From Lentzea sp. NEAU-D7 (GTDB lineage: Bacteria; Actinomycetota; Actinomycetes; Mycobacteriales; Pseudonocardiaceae): a stretch of 64,000 nt of DNA. Position 1 is the stretch's first letter. Each line of letters starts with the position of its first letter. The notes beneath the pieces were generated by a model. It was not told the DNA's origin. It made no database searches and saw only the letters and a list, made by a program, of their open reading frames with translations. The stretch spans positions 1,271 through 65,270 of the forward strand of contig NZ_JAPJDL010000029.1 of the NCBI RefSeq assembly GCF_026242055.1. The letters run 5' to 3'. The position numbers and the translations under genes were made by a program. Below are positions 49,646 to 58,227 of this stretch, in pieces.

Positions 49646-51085
49646 TCACCATCCCCCTGGCAACGGCCTTCCTTCCGCGAATCCGGCGGCGGACTGGATG
49701 CCGAGCACAGCCTTGTCGTGGAATTCCTCCAGCGAAGTCGCACCGGCATACGTGCAGGCCGAGCGAACGCCGGACGTTATCGCATCGAGCAGGTCCTCGA
49801 CGCTCGGGCGCACCGGGTCCAGCCTCATCTTCGACGTGGAGATGCCCTCTTCGAACAACCCCTTCTTGGCCCTGTCGAACGCGTTGTCACTGCGCGTCCG
49901 CGCCGTCACGGCACGCTTCGACGCCATTCCGAAGGATTCTTTGTAGAGGTTCCCGCGCTCGTCGCGCTGCAGATCGCCGGGCGACTCGTACGTGCCCGCG
50001 AACCAGCTCCCGACCATCACGCTGCTGGCACCGGCGGCCAGCGCCAGCGCCACGTCCCGCGGGTGCCGCACGCCGCCATCGGCCCACACGTGCTTGCCGA
50101 GCTTCCGCGCCTCCGCGGCGCACTCCGCCACGGCGCTGAACTGCGGCCGTCCCACGCCGGTCATCATCCGCGTGGTGCACATCGCGCCGGGCCCGACACC
50201 GACCTTGATGATGTCCGCGCCGGCCTCGACCAGGTCCCGCACACCCTCGGCGGTGACGACGTTGCCCGCCGCGACCGGCACGCTCGGGTTCGCTTCCTTC
50301 ACGGCCCGCAGCGCCGCGATCATCTTCTCCTGGTGCCCGTGCGCCGTGTCCACGACCAGCACGTCGACACCGGCCTTGATGAGCGCCTCGGCCTTGGCGC
50401 GCACGTCCCCGTTGACCCCGACCGCCGCCGCGACCCGCAACTTGCCCTCGTCGTCGGTGGCGGGCTTGTAGACCTCGGCCCGCAGCGCCGTCAGCTCCGT
50501 GAGCACGCCACGAAGCCGCATCGTCTCGTCCACACCCAACGCGATCTTGTGCGCGCTGTGGTGCAGCTCGTCGAACACGTCCTGGGGCCGCGAGTCGAGC
50601 GACAGCTTCAGCACGTCGGTGTTCATCACGTCGCCGAGCCGCGCGAACCGGTCGACGCCCGTGAGCGCCGCCTCGTCGACGACGCCGAGAGGCCGCCCAC
50701 CGTCGTCCACGACGACAACAGCGCCATGAGCCCGCTTGTGCAGCAGGTTCCACGCGTCCGCCACCGCATCGCCCGTGGTGAGCGTCAACGGGGTGTCCCA
50801 GACGGGATGCCGCTCCTTGACCCACGCGATGATCTCCGCGACGGCCTCGGTGGGCACGTCCTGCGGGATGACGACGAGGCCACCGCGCCGCGCGATGGTC
50901 TCCGCCATCCGCCGCCCGGCCACGGCCGTCATGTTGGCGACGACGATGGGGATCGTGGCCCCGGTGCCGTCCGAAGTGGAGAGGTCGACGCCGAACCGCG
51001 ACTCCACGGCGCTACGGCCGGGAACGAGGAAGACGTCGTCGTAGGTCAGGTCGTAAGAGGGTCGATGCCCTTCGATGAACCGCAC
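49646..51085 (-). CDS. guaB1: GuaB1-family IMP dehydrogenase-related protein (GMP reductase)
   Basis: 479 residues from GTG 51085. TIM barrel with two CBS domains inserted at about residues 95-210 (RAHGAVVVVDDGGRPLGVVDE; LGDVMNTDVLKLS). The active loop GAMCTTRMMTGVG has the catalytic Cys. Actinobacterial GuaB1 has been shown to act as a CBS-regulated GMP reductase rather than IMP dehydrogenase, so it likely recycles guanine nucleotides. Co-transcribed with an ABC exporter, an unexplained pairing. Confidence 0.93.
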   Translation of the reverse strand: MRFIEGHRPSYDLTYDDVFLVPGRSAVESRFGVDLSTSDGTGATIPIVVANMTAVAGRRMAETIARRGGLVVIPQDVPTEAVAEIIAWVKERHPVWDTPLTLTTGDAVADAWNLLHKRAHGAVVVVDDGGRPLGVVDEAALTGVDRFARLGDVMNTDVLKLSLDSRPQDVFDELHHSAHKIALGVDETMRLRGVLTELTALRAEVYKPATDDEGKLRVAAAVGVNGDVRAKAEALIKAGVDVLVVDTAHGHQEKMIAALRAVKEANPSVPVAAGNVVTAEGVRDLVEAGADIIKVGVGPGAMCTTRMMTGVGRPQFSAVAECAAEARKLGKHVWADGGVRHPRDVALALAAGASSVMVGSWFAGTYESPGDLQRDERGNLYKESFGMASKRAVTARTRSDNAFDRAKKGLFEEGISTSKMRLDPVRPSVEDLLDAITSGVRSACTYAGATSLEEFHDKAVLGIQSAAGFAEGRPLPGGW

Positions 51086-51133
51086 GTGCTTCCACGATAC
51101 CCGCAGCGTCTCAGTTGGGCAGCCGCGCGGGCG

Positions 51134-51907
51134 TCACGGCTGCCAGACGTAGCCGGTGGTCGTGGTCACCACGACGAACCCCAGGCGTTCCAGGATCGGC
51201 CTGCTGTCCTCCGACGCGTCGACCTGGAGGTACTTCACACCTCGTTCGACCGCGACGCGCGCACGGTGTGCCACGAGCGCGCGGTAGATGCCCTTGCCCC
51301 TCCACGCGGCGAGCGTGCCGCCGCCCCAGAGCCCGCCGAACTCCGTGCCCGGCACGATCTCCAGCCGCGCCGACGACACGACCTGGCCATCCGCCTCGGC
51401 CACCACGACGACCGTGTTCGGGTCGTCCTGCTTCTCCAGCAGGTAGTCGACGAGCCAGGTGCTGTCCCTGCCGAACACCTCCGTGGCCGTGGCGGCGAGC
51501 CGACGCAGGTCGGCTTCGTCCTTGGTCTCGCGCAGGACGATCCCGTCCTCGAGCCGGACCGGCCCCGCCATCTCCTCGGCGAGCCCGATGAGCACGGTCT
51601 CGCGGCCCTCGGAGACGAACCCGGCCGCCTCCAGTCGTTCCGGCAGGTCAGAAGGCTTGTCGTGGCCCCAGGTCTTCCACTCGACGGCCTGCCCGCGCGC
51701 GGCGAAGAAGTCGCGCTGGCGTGCGATCACCGCGTCGAGCTCGGCGCCGCCGAGACGGAGGTCGGGCGGGCCCGCGACGAAGCCGCGGCGGTGTCCCCAC
51801 GCGACGCGGAACACCTCCGAGTCCTGGACCGCGTCGGGATACGCCTCCCACTCGGCGGGGCGGGCCTGGGTGTCGAACGCGCTGAGCAGCGCGGAAGCGT
51901 CGGTCAC
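51134..51907 (-). CDS. GNAT-family N-acetyltransferase
   Basis: 257 residues if started at GTG 51907 (VTDASALLSAFDTQ). The frame is open upstream to 52114 and, after one missing base, farther (next feature), so the true start is uncertain. The C-terminal GNAT fold (about 125-257) has GRDSTWLVDYLLEKQDDPNTVVVVAEADG, AcCoA site GGTLAAWRGKGIYRALVAHRA and LQVDASEDSRPILERLGF. The N-terminal half is an unassigned extra domain. Substrate unknown. Confidence 0.8.
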   Translation of the reverse strand: MTDASALLSAFDTQARPAEWEAYPDAVQDSEVFRVAWGHRRGFVAGPPDLRLGGAELDAVIARQRDFFAARGQAVEWKTWGHDKPSDLPERLEAAGFVSEGRETVLIGLAEEMAGPVRLEDGIVLRETKDEADLRRLAATATEVFGRDSTWLVDYLLEKQDDPNTVVVVAEADGQVVSSARLEIVPGTEFGGLWGGGTLAAWRGKGIYRALVAHRARVAVERGVKYLQVDASEDSRPILERLGFVVVTTTTGYVWQP

Positions 51908-52252
51908 CGGCTCGACGCTATTGCCGGCACCAGATTGCCGCACCCGATTTTCGAACCAGAACCGCCCGAGCGCGAGCACGCTGACCGGCCATTTCCCGGT
52001 CAGCACGCGGTGCAGGACTGGCTTGTCGGAGCCGGTGATGCGGGGAAGCCGCCCGCCTGGTCTGCCCGCGAACGTGACCGGGGCGCCGTAGACCTCCGGC
52101 CAGGGCTCGACCACGTTGAGCAGGAAGCCCTTGGCCGTCGCTCCGCTCCAGTCACCCGCCTCCAGCTCCGCACCGAGTGGGCGAAGTCGTCCGGCTCCGC
52201 GCAGACGCGGCTGAACTCCTCGTTCTCCCCCAGGCCACCACGCCAGCCGCGG
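51908..52252 (-). pseudogene. Decayed reading frame between ligB and the GNAT gene
   Basis: Read leftwards from the ligB stop, one frame gives LGENEEFSRVCAEPDDFAHSV and a second, after a single missing base near 52168-52174, gives ELEAGDWSGATAKGFLLNVVE, then PWPEVYGAPVTFAGRPGGRL and KPVLHRVLTGKWPVSVLALG, running into the GNAT frame. Both halves are protein-like. No start codon with a ribosome-binding site was found. It may be a gene remnant or an N-terminal extension broken by an indel. Family not recognised. Confidence 0.45.
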
Positions 52253-53782
52253 TCAGCCCTCGGGTTTCGGCTGTGCGGTGGGCAGGAGTGCCCTCACCTC
52301 CTCGATCGTGGTCGCTTCCGACGGGTCCTTGTCCGGGCGGTAGCGGACGACGCGGGCGAACCGCAGCGCCACACCGCCGGGGTAGCGCGGCGAGACCTGC
52401 ACGCCGTCCAGTTCGATCTCGATCACCAGCTCCGGGCGGACCATGACCACCCAGTCGTTCTGCTCGGTGGCGATCTCCTGCAGGGCATTCGTCTGCCACT
52501 TCAGCAGCTCGTCGGTGAGGCCCTTGAAGGTCTTGCCGACCATCACCGGCGGGCCGCCGTCCGGGTCGCGGGCGCCCAGGTGCAGGTTCGAGAGCCAGCC
52601 GCGGCGGCGGCCGCTGCCCCACTCGACGCCGAGCACGACCAGGTCGAGCGTGTGCACCGGCTTCACCTTCTGCCAGGCGCTGCCCCGGCGGCCGGCCGCG
52701 TAGGGCGAGGCCAGCGACTTCACCATCACGCCCTCGTGGCCCGCGGCGAGCGCCGCGGTGACGACGTCCGCCGCTTCCTGCGGCGACGGGTCCAGCACGC
52801 CCGGGATGACGTGCTCGCCCGCCACCTGCCGCAGCGCGGCCAGGCGGTCCCGCAACGGCTCGTCGAGCAGGTCCTTGCCGTCGAGGTGCAGGCAGTCGAA
52901 GAAGTACGGGTGCAGCAGCAGCTCGCGTTCGTCCTGCGCGCCGAACCTGCTCATCGTCTCCTGGAACGGGCGGGGTCTCCCCTCGTCGGTCAGCGCCAGC
53001 GTCTCGCCGTCGAGCACCACCGAGGTGCACGGCAGGCCGCGCACGAGCTCGACGAGCTCCGGCACCGTCTTGGTGATCTCCCGCAGCGTGCGCGTGTAGA
53101 CGTGGACCTCGTCGCCGGAGCGGTGCACCTGGATGCGCGCGCCGTCGAGCTTGTGCTCCACCACGCAGCTGCCGAGCTCGGTCAGTGCCTCGTCCAGCGA
53201 CTCCGCCGGCGAGGCCAGCATGGGCCGCAGGGGCCGCCCGACCTCCAGCCGGAACGCCTCCAGCACGGGTGCGCCGCCGTCCAGCGCGGCCACCGCGGTC
53301 TCCGGCAACCGGCCGGACAGCATGAACGCCCGCCGCACCGTCTCGCCCGGCACGTCCGCGGCCGAGGCGATCGCGTCCAGCATCACACCCTCCAGCGCCC
53401 CCTGGCGGAGCTCGCCGGTGAGCAGCCGGCGTAAGAAGTCCTGCTCCTCCTCGGTCGACCGCGCGAACAGCGCCGTCAGCAGGTCGACCCGGCGCTGCGC
53501 CGAGCCCTTGCCGGACGTCGCCGCCACCTCGGCGAGCGCGGCGTCGACCTCGGCGATCGTCAGTTCGGCCCGGGCGGCGGGCGGCACGGACAGGTCGACG
53601 ACCGTCCGCCAGCCCGCGCCGATGCGACCCTGCCGCGGCGTGCCTATGAGGAACGACACCACCGCGACCACCACGTCCGCCGTCGCCGCGCGCAGCAACG
53701 CGGACAACGCCTTGACCTTGGCCAGGCGTGACCGGGTCGCCGCCACCGCGGCTGACGTGTCGACCACTTCGGAGAGGAGCAC
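52253..53782 (-). CDS. ligB: ATP-dependent DNA ligase, LigB type
   Basis: 509 residues from GTG 53782. N-terminal DNA-binding domain (1-185), then adenylyltransferase with nucleotidyl Lys211 in EHKLDGARIQ, motif III FFDCLHLDG, motif IV GHEGVMVKSL and motif V WQKVKP, and a C-terminal OB fold. Mycobacterial LigB is dispensable and complements the NAD-dependent LigA. Not linked to Ku or LigD here. Confidence 0.95.
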   Translation of the reverse strand: MLLSEVVDTSAAVAATRSRLAKVKALSALLRAATADVVVAVVSFLIGTPRQGRIGAGWRTVVDLSVPPAARAELTIAEVDAALAEVAATSGKGSAQRRVDLLTALFARSTEEEQDFLRRLLTGELRQGALEGVMLDAIASAADVPGETVRRAFMLSGRLPETAVAALDGGAPVLEAFRLEVGRPLRPMLASPAESLDEALTELGSCVVEHKLDGARIQVHRSGDEVHVYTRTLREITKTVPELVELVRGLPCTSVVLDGETLALTDEGRPRPFQETMSRFGAQDERELLLHPYFFDCLHLDGKDLLDEPLRDRLAALRQVAGEHVIPGVLDPSPQEAADVVTAALAAGHEGVMVKSLASPYAAGRRGSAWQKVKPVHTLDLVVLGVEWGSGRRRGWLSNLHLGARDPDGGPPVMVGKTFKGLTDELLKWQTNALQEIATEQNDWVVMVRPELVIEIELDGVQVSPRYPGGVALRFARVVRYRPDKDPSEATTIEEVRALLPTAQPKPEG

Positions 53783-53872
53783 GGTTCAATGGTGCACCCG
53801 AGCACTGACAATTTCTGGAGGCGCGGGCTAGGCTGACCGGGTCAATCGTTCTACCTGGGGGTTTACCGCACC

Positions 53873-54010
53873 ATGCGTGTTCTCATCGCTGCCGCCCTGC
53901 TCTTCGCGGCCGTCGCCGTCACGTCCTTCGCCGGTCCCGTCACCGGGGATCGCGAGCACATCCTCGGCACCGACGCCGACACGAGCGCCAAGCGCGAGCA
54001 CATCCTCTAG
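53873..54010 (+). CDS. 45-aa secreted peptide with duplicated REHIL motif
   Basis: ATG 53873 with a CTGGGGG site upstream. Residues 1-20 form a clean signal peptide (MRVLIAAALLFAAVAVTSFA). The predicted mature 25-residue peptide has two REHIL motifs 14 residues apart, the second at the extreme C-terminus (DREHILGTDADTSAKREHIL). No cysteine. The size, secretion signal and repeat suit a signalling or wall-associated peptide; that is inference only. It stands alone between ligB and the MocR gene. Confidence 0.65.
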   Translation: MRVLIAAALLFAAVAVTSFAGPVTGDREHILGTDADTSAKREHIL

Positions 54011-54040
54011 AGCGGACCACCCGGCCGGCGTTCCGGGCCA

Positions 54041-55393
54041 TCAGGCGACCGCGACGTCGGCTATCTCCCTGACCGCCTCGCGCAGGCGGTCAGGGGTCAG
54101 TGACGCGTACCCGAGCACCAGACCGGGCCACATGGGCGTGCGCGTGTACTGCGCCAACGCCCAGACGTTCACGCCTCGCTCCGCAAGCCTGCTCTTCAAC
54201 GCGAGGTCGTCCGTCCCGTCCGGCATGCGCAGCACGACGTGCAACCCGGCCGCGACGCCGATGGGCTGCCATGCGGGCAGATGCTCCGCAACGGCCTCCA
54301 GCAGCGCGTCCCGCCTCTTCCGGTAGAGCGCGCGCGTACGGCGCAGATGCCGGTCATAACCGCCGGTCCGCAACATGTGCGCGAACGCGGCCTGCGGGAT
54401 CGTGCCGGTGCCCATGTCGTTGTACTTCTTGCGTTGCACGATGCCCTCGCGCAGACGTTCCGGCACCACGAGCCACCCGAGGCGCAGCGCGGGCGCCAGC
54501 ACCTTGCTCGTCGTGCCCTGGTACACCACGTGGTCGGGCGCAAGGGCCTGCAACGCGCCCAGGGCCGGGCGGTCGTAGCGGTGTTCGGCGTCGTAGTCGT
54601 CCTCGATGATCAACGCGTCGCGCTCGCGCGCCCACTCGACGAGCGCTCGCCGTCGTTCCGGGTGCAGCACCATGCCCAGCGGGAACTGGTGTGCCGCCGT
54701 GACCAGCACCGCCTTGCAGTCCGTTTTGGACAGAAGATCGACCCGGATTCCCCTGTCGTCCACCGGAACCGGCACGGTTTCGAGGCCGTGCGAGCGCAAC
54801 ATGTTCTCGCCGCCGAAGTGGCTGGGCTCCTCGATCGCGATGCTGCCGTTCACGATCCGCGCGGTGAGCTGCAACCCGTCCGCCGCGCCGTTGGTGATCA
54901 CCGCGTCCTTGGCGACCACCGCCCGGACGCGAGCCAGGTAGTCGACGATCTCCTTGCGCAGTCCCAGAAATCCAGCGGGATCGGGGTAGGCGAGGTCGTC
55001 GTCGGGCAGTTCGGCGAGCGCCGACCGGTGGGCCGACACCCACTCGGCACGGGGGAACGCGCCCAGCGCGGGCAGGCCGGGCCGCAGGTTGTACCGCCAC
55101 CGCTGGGGCGGCTCCGGCACGCCGCACGCACCGGCCGGCCCGAGGCTCGCGACCGTCGTCCCCGAGCCGCGACGCGTCGTGAGGTACCCCTCCGCGACGA
55201 GCTGCGTGTATGCGGACGTCACCGTGCCGCGCGCCACCCCGAGCTGCGCGGCCAGATCGCGACTCGACGGCAGCCGCGTACCGGGTGGGAGCCGGCCGTC
55301 CCGGATCCCCCGGCGCAGTTCGGCCTCCACCCCGCGACGCCGCTGGTGCCCCGGCAGCAGCAGCTCGCGAAAAGTGGTCCAGTTCGTGGTCAT
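54041..55393 (-). CDS. MocR/PdxR-family regulator (GntR-aminotransferase fusion)
   Basis: 450 residues. N-terminal GntR winged helix (LPPGTRLPSSRDLAAQLGVARGTVTSAYTQLVAEGYL) and a class-I aminotransferase-like domain. The PLP lysine is in YQGTTSKVLAPALRLGW, with EDDYDAEHRYDR and ITNGAADGLQLTAR. MocR proteins typically sense PLP or an amino acid and control a divergent gene, here the EamA transporter 47 bp away. GG[A/T]CCAGTTC occurs at 55376 and 55413. Confidence 0.93.
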   Translation of the reverse strand: MTTNWTTFRELLLPGHQRRRGVEAELRRGIRDGRLPPGTRLPSSRDLAAQLGVARGTVTSAYTQLVAEGYLTTRRGSGTTVASLGPAGACGVPEPPQRWRYNLRPGLPALGAFPRAEWVSAHRSALAELPDDDLAYPDPAGFLGLRKEIVDYLARVRAVVAKDAVITNGAADGLQLTARIVNGSIAIEEPSHFGGENMLRSHGLETVPVPVDDRGIRVDLLSKTDCKAVLVTAAHQFPLGMVLHPERRRALVEWARERDALIIEDDYDAEHRYDRPALGALQALAPDHVVYQGTTSKVLAPALRLGWLVVPERLREGIVQRKKYNDMGTGTIPQAAFAHMLRTGGYDRHLRRTRALYRKRRDALLEAVAEHLPAWQPIGVAAGLHVVLRMPDGTDDLALKSRLAERGVNVWALAQYTRTPMWPGLVLGYASLTPDRLREAVREIADVAVA

Positions 55394-55422
55394 TGAAGTG
55401 GAGCTTAAACCTGGACCAGTTC
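55376..55422. promoter_or_regulatory. Direct repeat GG(A/T)CCAGTTC, candidate MocR site
   Basis: GGTCCAGTTC at 55376-55385 and GGACCAGTTC at 55413-55422, 37 bp apart, flank the MocR start codon and lie just before the EamA start. MocR proteins usually bind direct repeats, so this is a plausible operator. Confidence 0.5.
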
Positions 55423-55440
55423 AGCGCAAGGCTCTGAGGC

Positions 55441-56361
55441 ATGAAACTCGGGGTGGCCGCGGGAGCGACAGCGGCAACGATCGTCGGCGCGTCAGTGCCG
55501 ATCACGGGCATGCTCGAGGGCTACCCGGTCCTGACCGGCCAGGCCATGCGCTACGCCCTCGGCGCGGCCGTGTTGCTGCTGGTGGCGCGCCGTCTGCCCA
55601 TGCCGTCGTGGCGCGACATCCCGCCGTTGCTCGGGGTGGTCGTCACGGGCATGCTCGGCTTCAACGCCGTGCTCATCGCCGCTCAGCAGTACGCGGAACC
55701 GGGCTTCGTCGCCGCCGTCATGGGCGGCGCCCCCATCGCATTGGCGCTGCTCTCGCGCCAACGAACCGCATCGGCCGTGGTCGGCGCGGTGGTGGTGGCG
55801 GCGGGCATCGTGCTGTTGTCCGGCGGCGGCTCGTGGCACGGCCCTGGCCTCGCGCTGGCGTTGATCACGATGGCCGGCGAGGTCTGCTTCACCCTGTTCG
55901 CCGTGGGAGTCGTACGGCGCCTTGGTGTGCTCGGCGTGGCGACCTGGACGTGCATCCTGGCGACGGTGATCGGCGCTGTGCTCGGCACGTTCTTCGGCGG
56001 GTGGCAGATGCCGAACGCCCGGCAGGGCTTCTCGCTCGTGCTGCTGGCCGTGGTGGTGACCGCGCTGGCCTTCGGACTCTGGTACTTCGCCGTGAACCGC
56101 CTGGGCTCCGACCGCGCGGGCGTGCTCATCGGCCTGATGCCGGTCTCCGGCCTGGCGACCTCCGTACTGCTGGGCGCGCAGGAACTCTCTCTCGTGTCCG
56201 TCGCCGGCGTCACCACGGTCGCACTCGGGTGCGTCATCGGGCTCCGGCGAGGAACGCACGACGCAGAGGGAACACACCACACACACGACGCGGGCCGGGT
56301 ACCCCCAAAATCAACAATAGCGAACGGGTCTGACACTCCTGCGCAAGTTGTTGCGCCATAA
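55441..56361 (+). CDS. EamA/DMT-superfamily transporter
   Basis: 306 residues, ten hydrophobic helices in two EamA halves (internal repeat: LGVVVTGMLGFNAVLIAAQQYAEP and YFAVNRLGSDRAGVLIGLMPV). Probably exports an amino acid or metabolite. Divergent from the MocR regulator, which likely controls it. The Thr/His-rich C-terminal tail (GTHDAEGTHHTHDAG) is unusual and may be non-conserved. Ends in the hairpin at 56330. Confidence 0.88.
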   Translation: MKLGVAAGATAATIVGASVPITGMLEGYPVLTGQAMRYALGAAVLLLVARRLPMPSWRDIPPLLGVVVTGMLGFNAVLIAAQQYAEPGFVAAVMGGAPIALALLSRQRTASAVVGAVVVAAGIVLLSGGGSWHGPGLALALITMAGEVCFTLFAVGVVRRLGVLGVATWTCILATVIGAVLGTFFGGWQMPNARQGFSLVLLAVVVTALAFGLWYFAVNRLGSDRAGVLIGLMPVSGLATSVLLGAQELSLVSVAGVTTVALGCVIGLRRGTHDAEGTHHTHDAGRVPPKSTIANGSDTPAQVVAP

Positions 56362-56370
56362 GGGTGTCAG
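56330..56370. terminator. Hairpin over two convergent gene ends
   Basis: CTGACAC and GTGTCAG form the outer stem, GCGCAA-GTTG-TTGCGC the inner one. It spans the last codons of the EamA gene and of the broken gene on the other strand. Confidence 0.45.
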
Positions 56371-56806
56371 GAGTGGGCGACCACGACCGCCATCTGCCGG
56401 ACGATCGCCCGCGAATCGCCCGGCTCGGCACTCACCCGGTCGAAGATCTCCCGCTGTGCCGCGGTGAACCGCCCTCGCTCCAGCAAGGCTGTGCACGTCG
56501 ATGTCCGCAGAGTCGCCCTTCGAATACCAGAACCATACGGCGTGAAGGGCCGCCTCGCGCGGTGCGCCGTACCAGTGCGAAGGCTTGTTCGGGTTGGGCG
56601 CGGAAGGGTGCGGAACCCGGTGACCCAGGCGCTTGGCGTGCCGCCGGAGAACGCCGTAGGCGCGCAGGTCGGCCTGCCTCGCGGTCAGCAGTTCCAGCGC
56701 CACGGGCAGCACGGCCGGGTCGCGGGTGAAGTGGCAGGCCGTTGACGCGATGGCTCAGCGGGAGCGAGGTGTCGAGAACTTTCCTTGCAGAACCGGCGAA
56801 ACTCAC
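56367..56806 (-). pseudogene. Unknown gene with two single-base frameshifts
   Basis: GTG 56806 overlaps the previous stop by 4 nt and reads VSFAGSARKVLDTSLPLSHRVN. An extra base near 56738-56741 shifts to CHFTRDPAVLPVALELLTAR... PSHWYGAPREAALHAVWFWY, and another near 56486-56489 shifts to LLERGRFTAAQREIFDRV... ending VVVAHS. All three parts are protein-like and abut exactly. If the two insertions are removed, a protein of about 145 residues results. Unknown family; the indels may be real or sequencing errors. Confidence 0.6.
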
Positions 56807-57606
56807 GAACTGACCTTCGCGAGCCACGCAGCGGCCTCATCAGCGGACAACACGCGGGTGATGTCGACGAGAGGCGTCATCATCGGGTAGACACGGCCCG
56901 CGTTCCACGACCGCAGGTACGGCGGCGGGTCCAGCACGACGACCCGGCGGCCCTCGAACAGCGGGATGTCGGACGGGCGGCCCTCGTTCCAGATCGTGTC
57001 GCCGAACGCGTCGGAAAGCTGGAACTGGCCGCGGATCCCGCCCTCGGGTTCGAGGTCCGGGCCCACGGAGGCCGCCTCCACCCACGATTGCAACGGCGGT
57101 TCGCCGGGCACGTGCTCAGGAACGAGCCGGTACGCGAGCAGCGTGTGGAGCTGGAAGTTGTCGCCGATGCCGCCGATCGTCACCTCGAAACCGGTGCCAC
57201 TGGGGCGATGCAGCACCAGCAGCGGTTCGAGGTCCACGACCATCAACAGGCCGTGCAACCACGAGTCGGCAGGCACGGCAGCCAGGAGGCGCTCGCGGTG
57301 CGGCAGGCCGGCGCGGACGTCCTCGTCCTGCATGGGCAGCAGGAGGGCACGCTCCCAAGCGTCGCCATCACCGCGTTCGAAGGCTTCCGCCACACGCAGG
57401 ACCAACGGCTCCAACGCATCGCACGTGCCGATGTAGAACAGCAGGTTGCCGAGCAGCTCGTTGACTTGGACGTCCGGTGACGAGGAAAGGACCAGGGCCG
57501 CCGCCGAAATCTCGTCGGGCGAACGGCCCTGGGCCTCGTTGATGAACGTTTCGAACGCGCCGGGCTCGCCCCGGACGACCGCTGCCGCGAGCGATGTCAG
57601 ATCCAC
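56803..57606 (-). CDS. Hypothetical protein (267 aa)
   Basis: GTG 57606 (VDLTSLAAAVVRGEPGAFE); the longer frame to 57669 runs into the upstream gene. N-terminal helical half (about 1-110), then a beta-rich half with LLVLHRPSGTGFEVTIGGIGDNFQLHTLLAYRLV and DIPLFEGRRVVVLDPPPYLRSW. Not recognised. Middle gene of a three-gene operon (57617-58171, this gene, then the broken gene), with a 10-nt gap upstream and a 4-nt overlap downstream. Confidence 0.75.
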   Translation of the reverse strand: MDLTSLAAAVVRGEPGAFETFINEAQGRSPDEISAAALVLSSSPDVQVNELLGNLLFYIGTCDALEPLVLRVAEAFERGDGDAWERALLLPMQDEDVRAGLPHRERLLAAVPADSWLHGLLMVVDLEPLLVLHRPSGTGFEVTIGGIGDNFQLHTLLAYRLVPEHVPGEPPLQSWVEAASVGPDLEPEGGIRGQFQLSDAFGDTIWNEGRPSDIPLFEGRRVVVLDPPPYLRSWNAGRVYPMMTPLVDITRVLSADEAAAWLAKVSS

Positions 57607-57616
57607 GCGCAGGACC

Positions 57617-58171
57617 CTAGGCCAAGTCTGGCCCCTGCGAGCGGAGATCATCGACCTTCGACATGGCATCGCGCAGTTCGCCGAGCCACGTGTCCGCGTG
57701 CTCGCCGACCAGGCGCACGGCCCATGCCAACGCGTCTGCGCGTGAGCGGGCCACGCCTGCAGCGACGAGAGTGTCGAGCACCTGGCGTTCTGGCTGGCGC
57801 AGGCGCGTCATGACCGGCACGGCCAGGTGCGTGAACAGTTCGCGCGTGCCGCCCTGCACGGCACCCCAGGCGACCTTGCGGCCGTAGCGGTGCTCCGCCT
57901 GGCGGGCGATCTCGATGCGTTCCTCGCGCGTCTCCTCGCGCCAGCGCGCGATGCGGCCCGACTCGGCCGCGGCGCGGGAGGCCTCGTCGAACTCGCCCTC
58001 CAGCGGCGGGAGCGTGCCGACGACCGTGATCTCCTCGCGGTCGACCACCACCTCCGCGGCGCCGGTGAACCAGCCGTCCGGGAGCCTGCCCGCGAACCAG
58101 GCCGCCGCGTCGTCTGCCGAGGGCAGGTCAGCCTGCTGCCACCCGCCTCTTCCTCGCCATCCACGTCCCAT
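57617..58171 (-). CDS. Hypothetical protein (184 aa), possible DNA-binding C-terminus
   Basis: The N-terminal ~60 residues form a small beta domain (AAEVVVDREEITVVGTLPPLE). An Arg/Glu-rich helix follows (RIARWREETREERIEIARQAEHRYG), and the C-terminal part VARSRADALAWAVRLVGEHADTWLGELRDAM resembles ribbon-helix-helix proteins of the RSRADAL type. I have seen similar actinobacterial hypotheticals but know no function. TTACAAC (58171) and GTTGTAA (58199) form an inverted repeat just upstream of its start. First gene of the operon. Confidence 0.75.
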   Translation of the reverse strand: MGRGWRGRGGWQQADLPSADDAAAWFAGRLPDGWFTGAAEVVVDREEITVVGTLPPLEGEFDEASRAAAESGRIARWREETREERIEIARQAEHRYGRKVAWGAVQGGTRELFTHLAVPVMTRLRQPERQVLDTLVAAGVARSRADALAWAVRLVGEHADTWLGELRDAMSKVDDLRSQGPDLA

Positions 58172-58227
58172 TACAACCGCCTCTGATTACATGATTACGT
58201 TGTAACCGACGTTACGCCTGCAATCAG

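Noticed and set aside
49607..53434. 1275-codon open frame on the plus strand
   Set aside because: It is antisense to the ABC ATPase start, guaB1, GNAT and ligB, all with clear motifs. Its translation is His/Arg/Ala/Pro-rich, typical of a shadow frame in high-G+C DNA.
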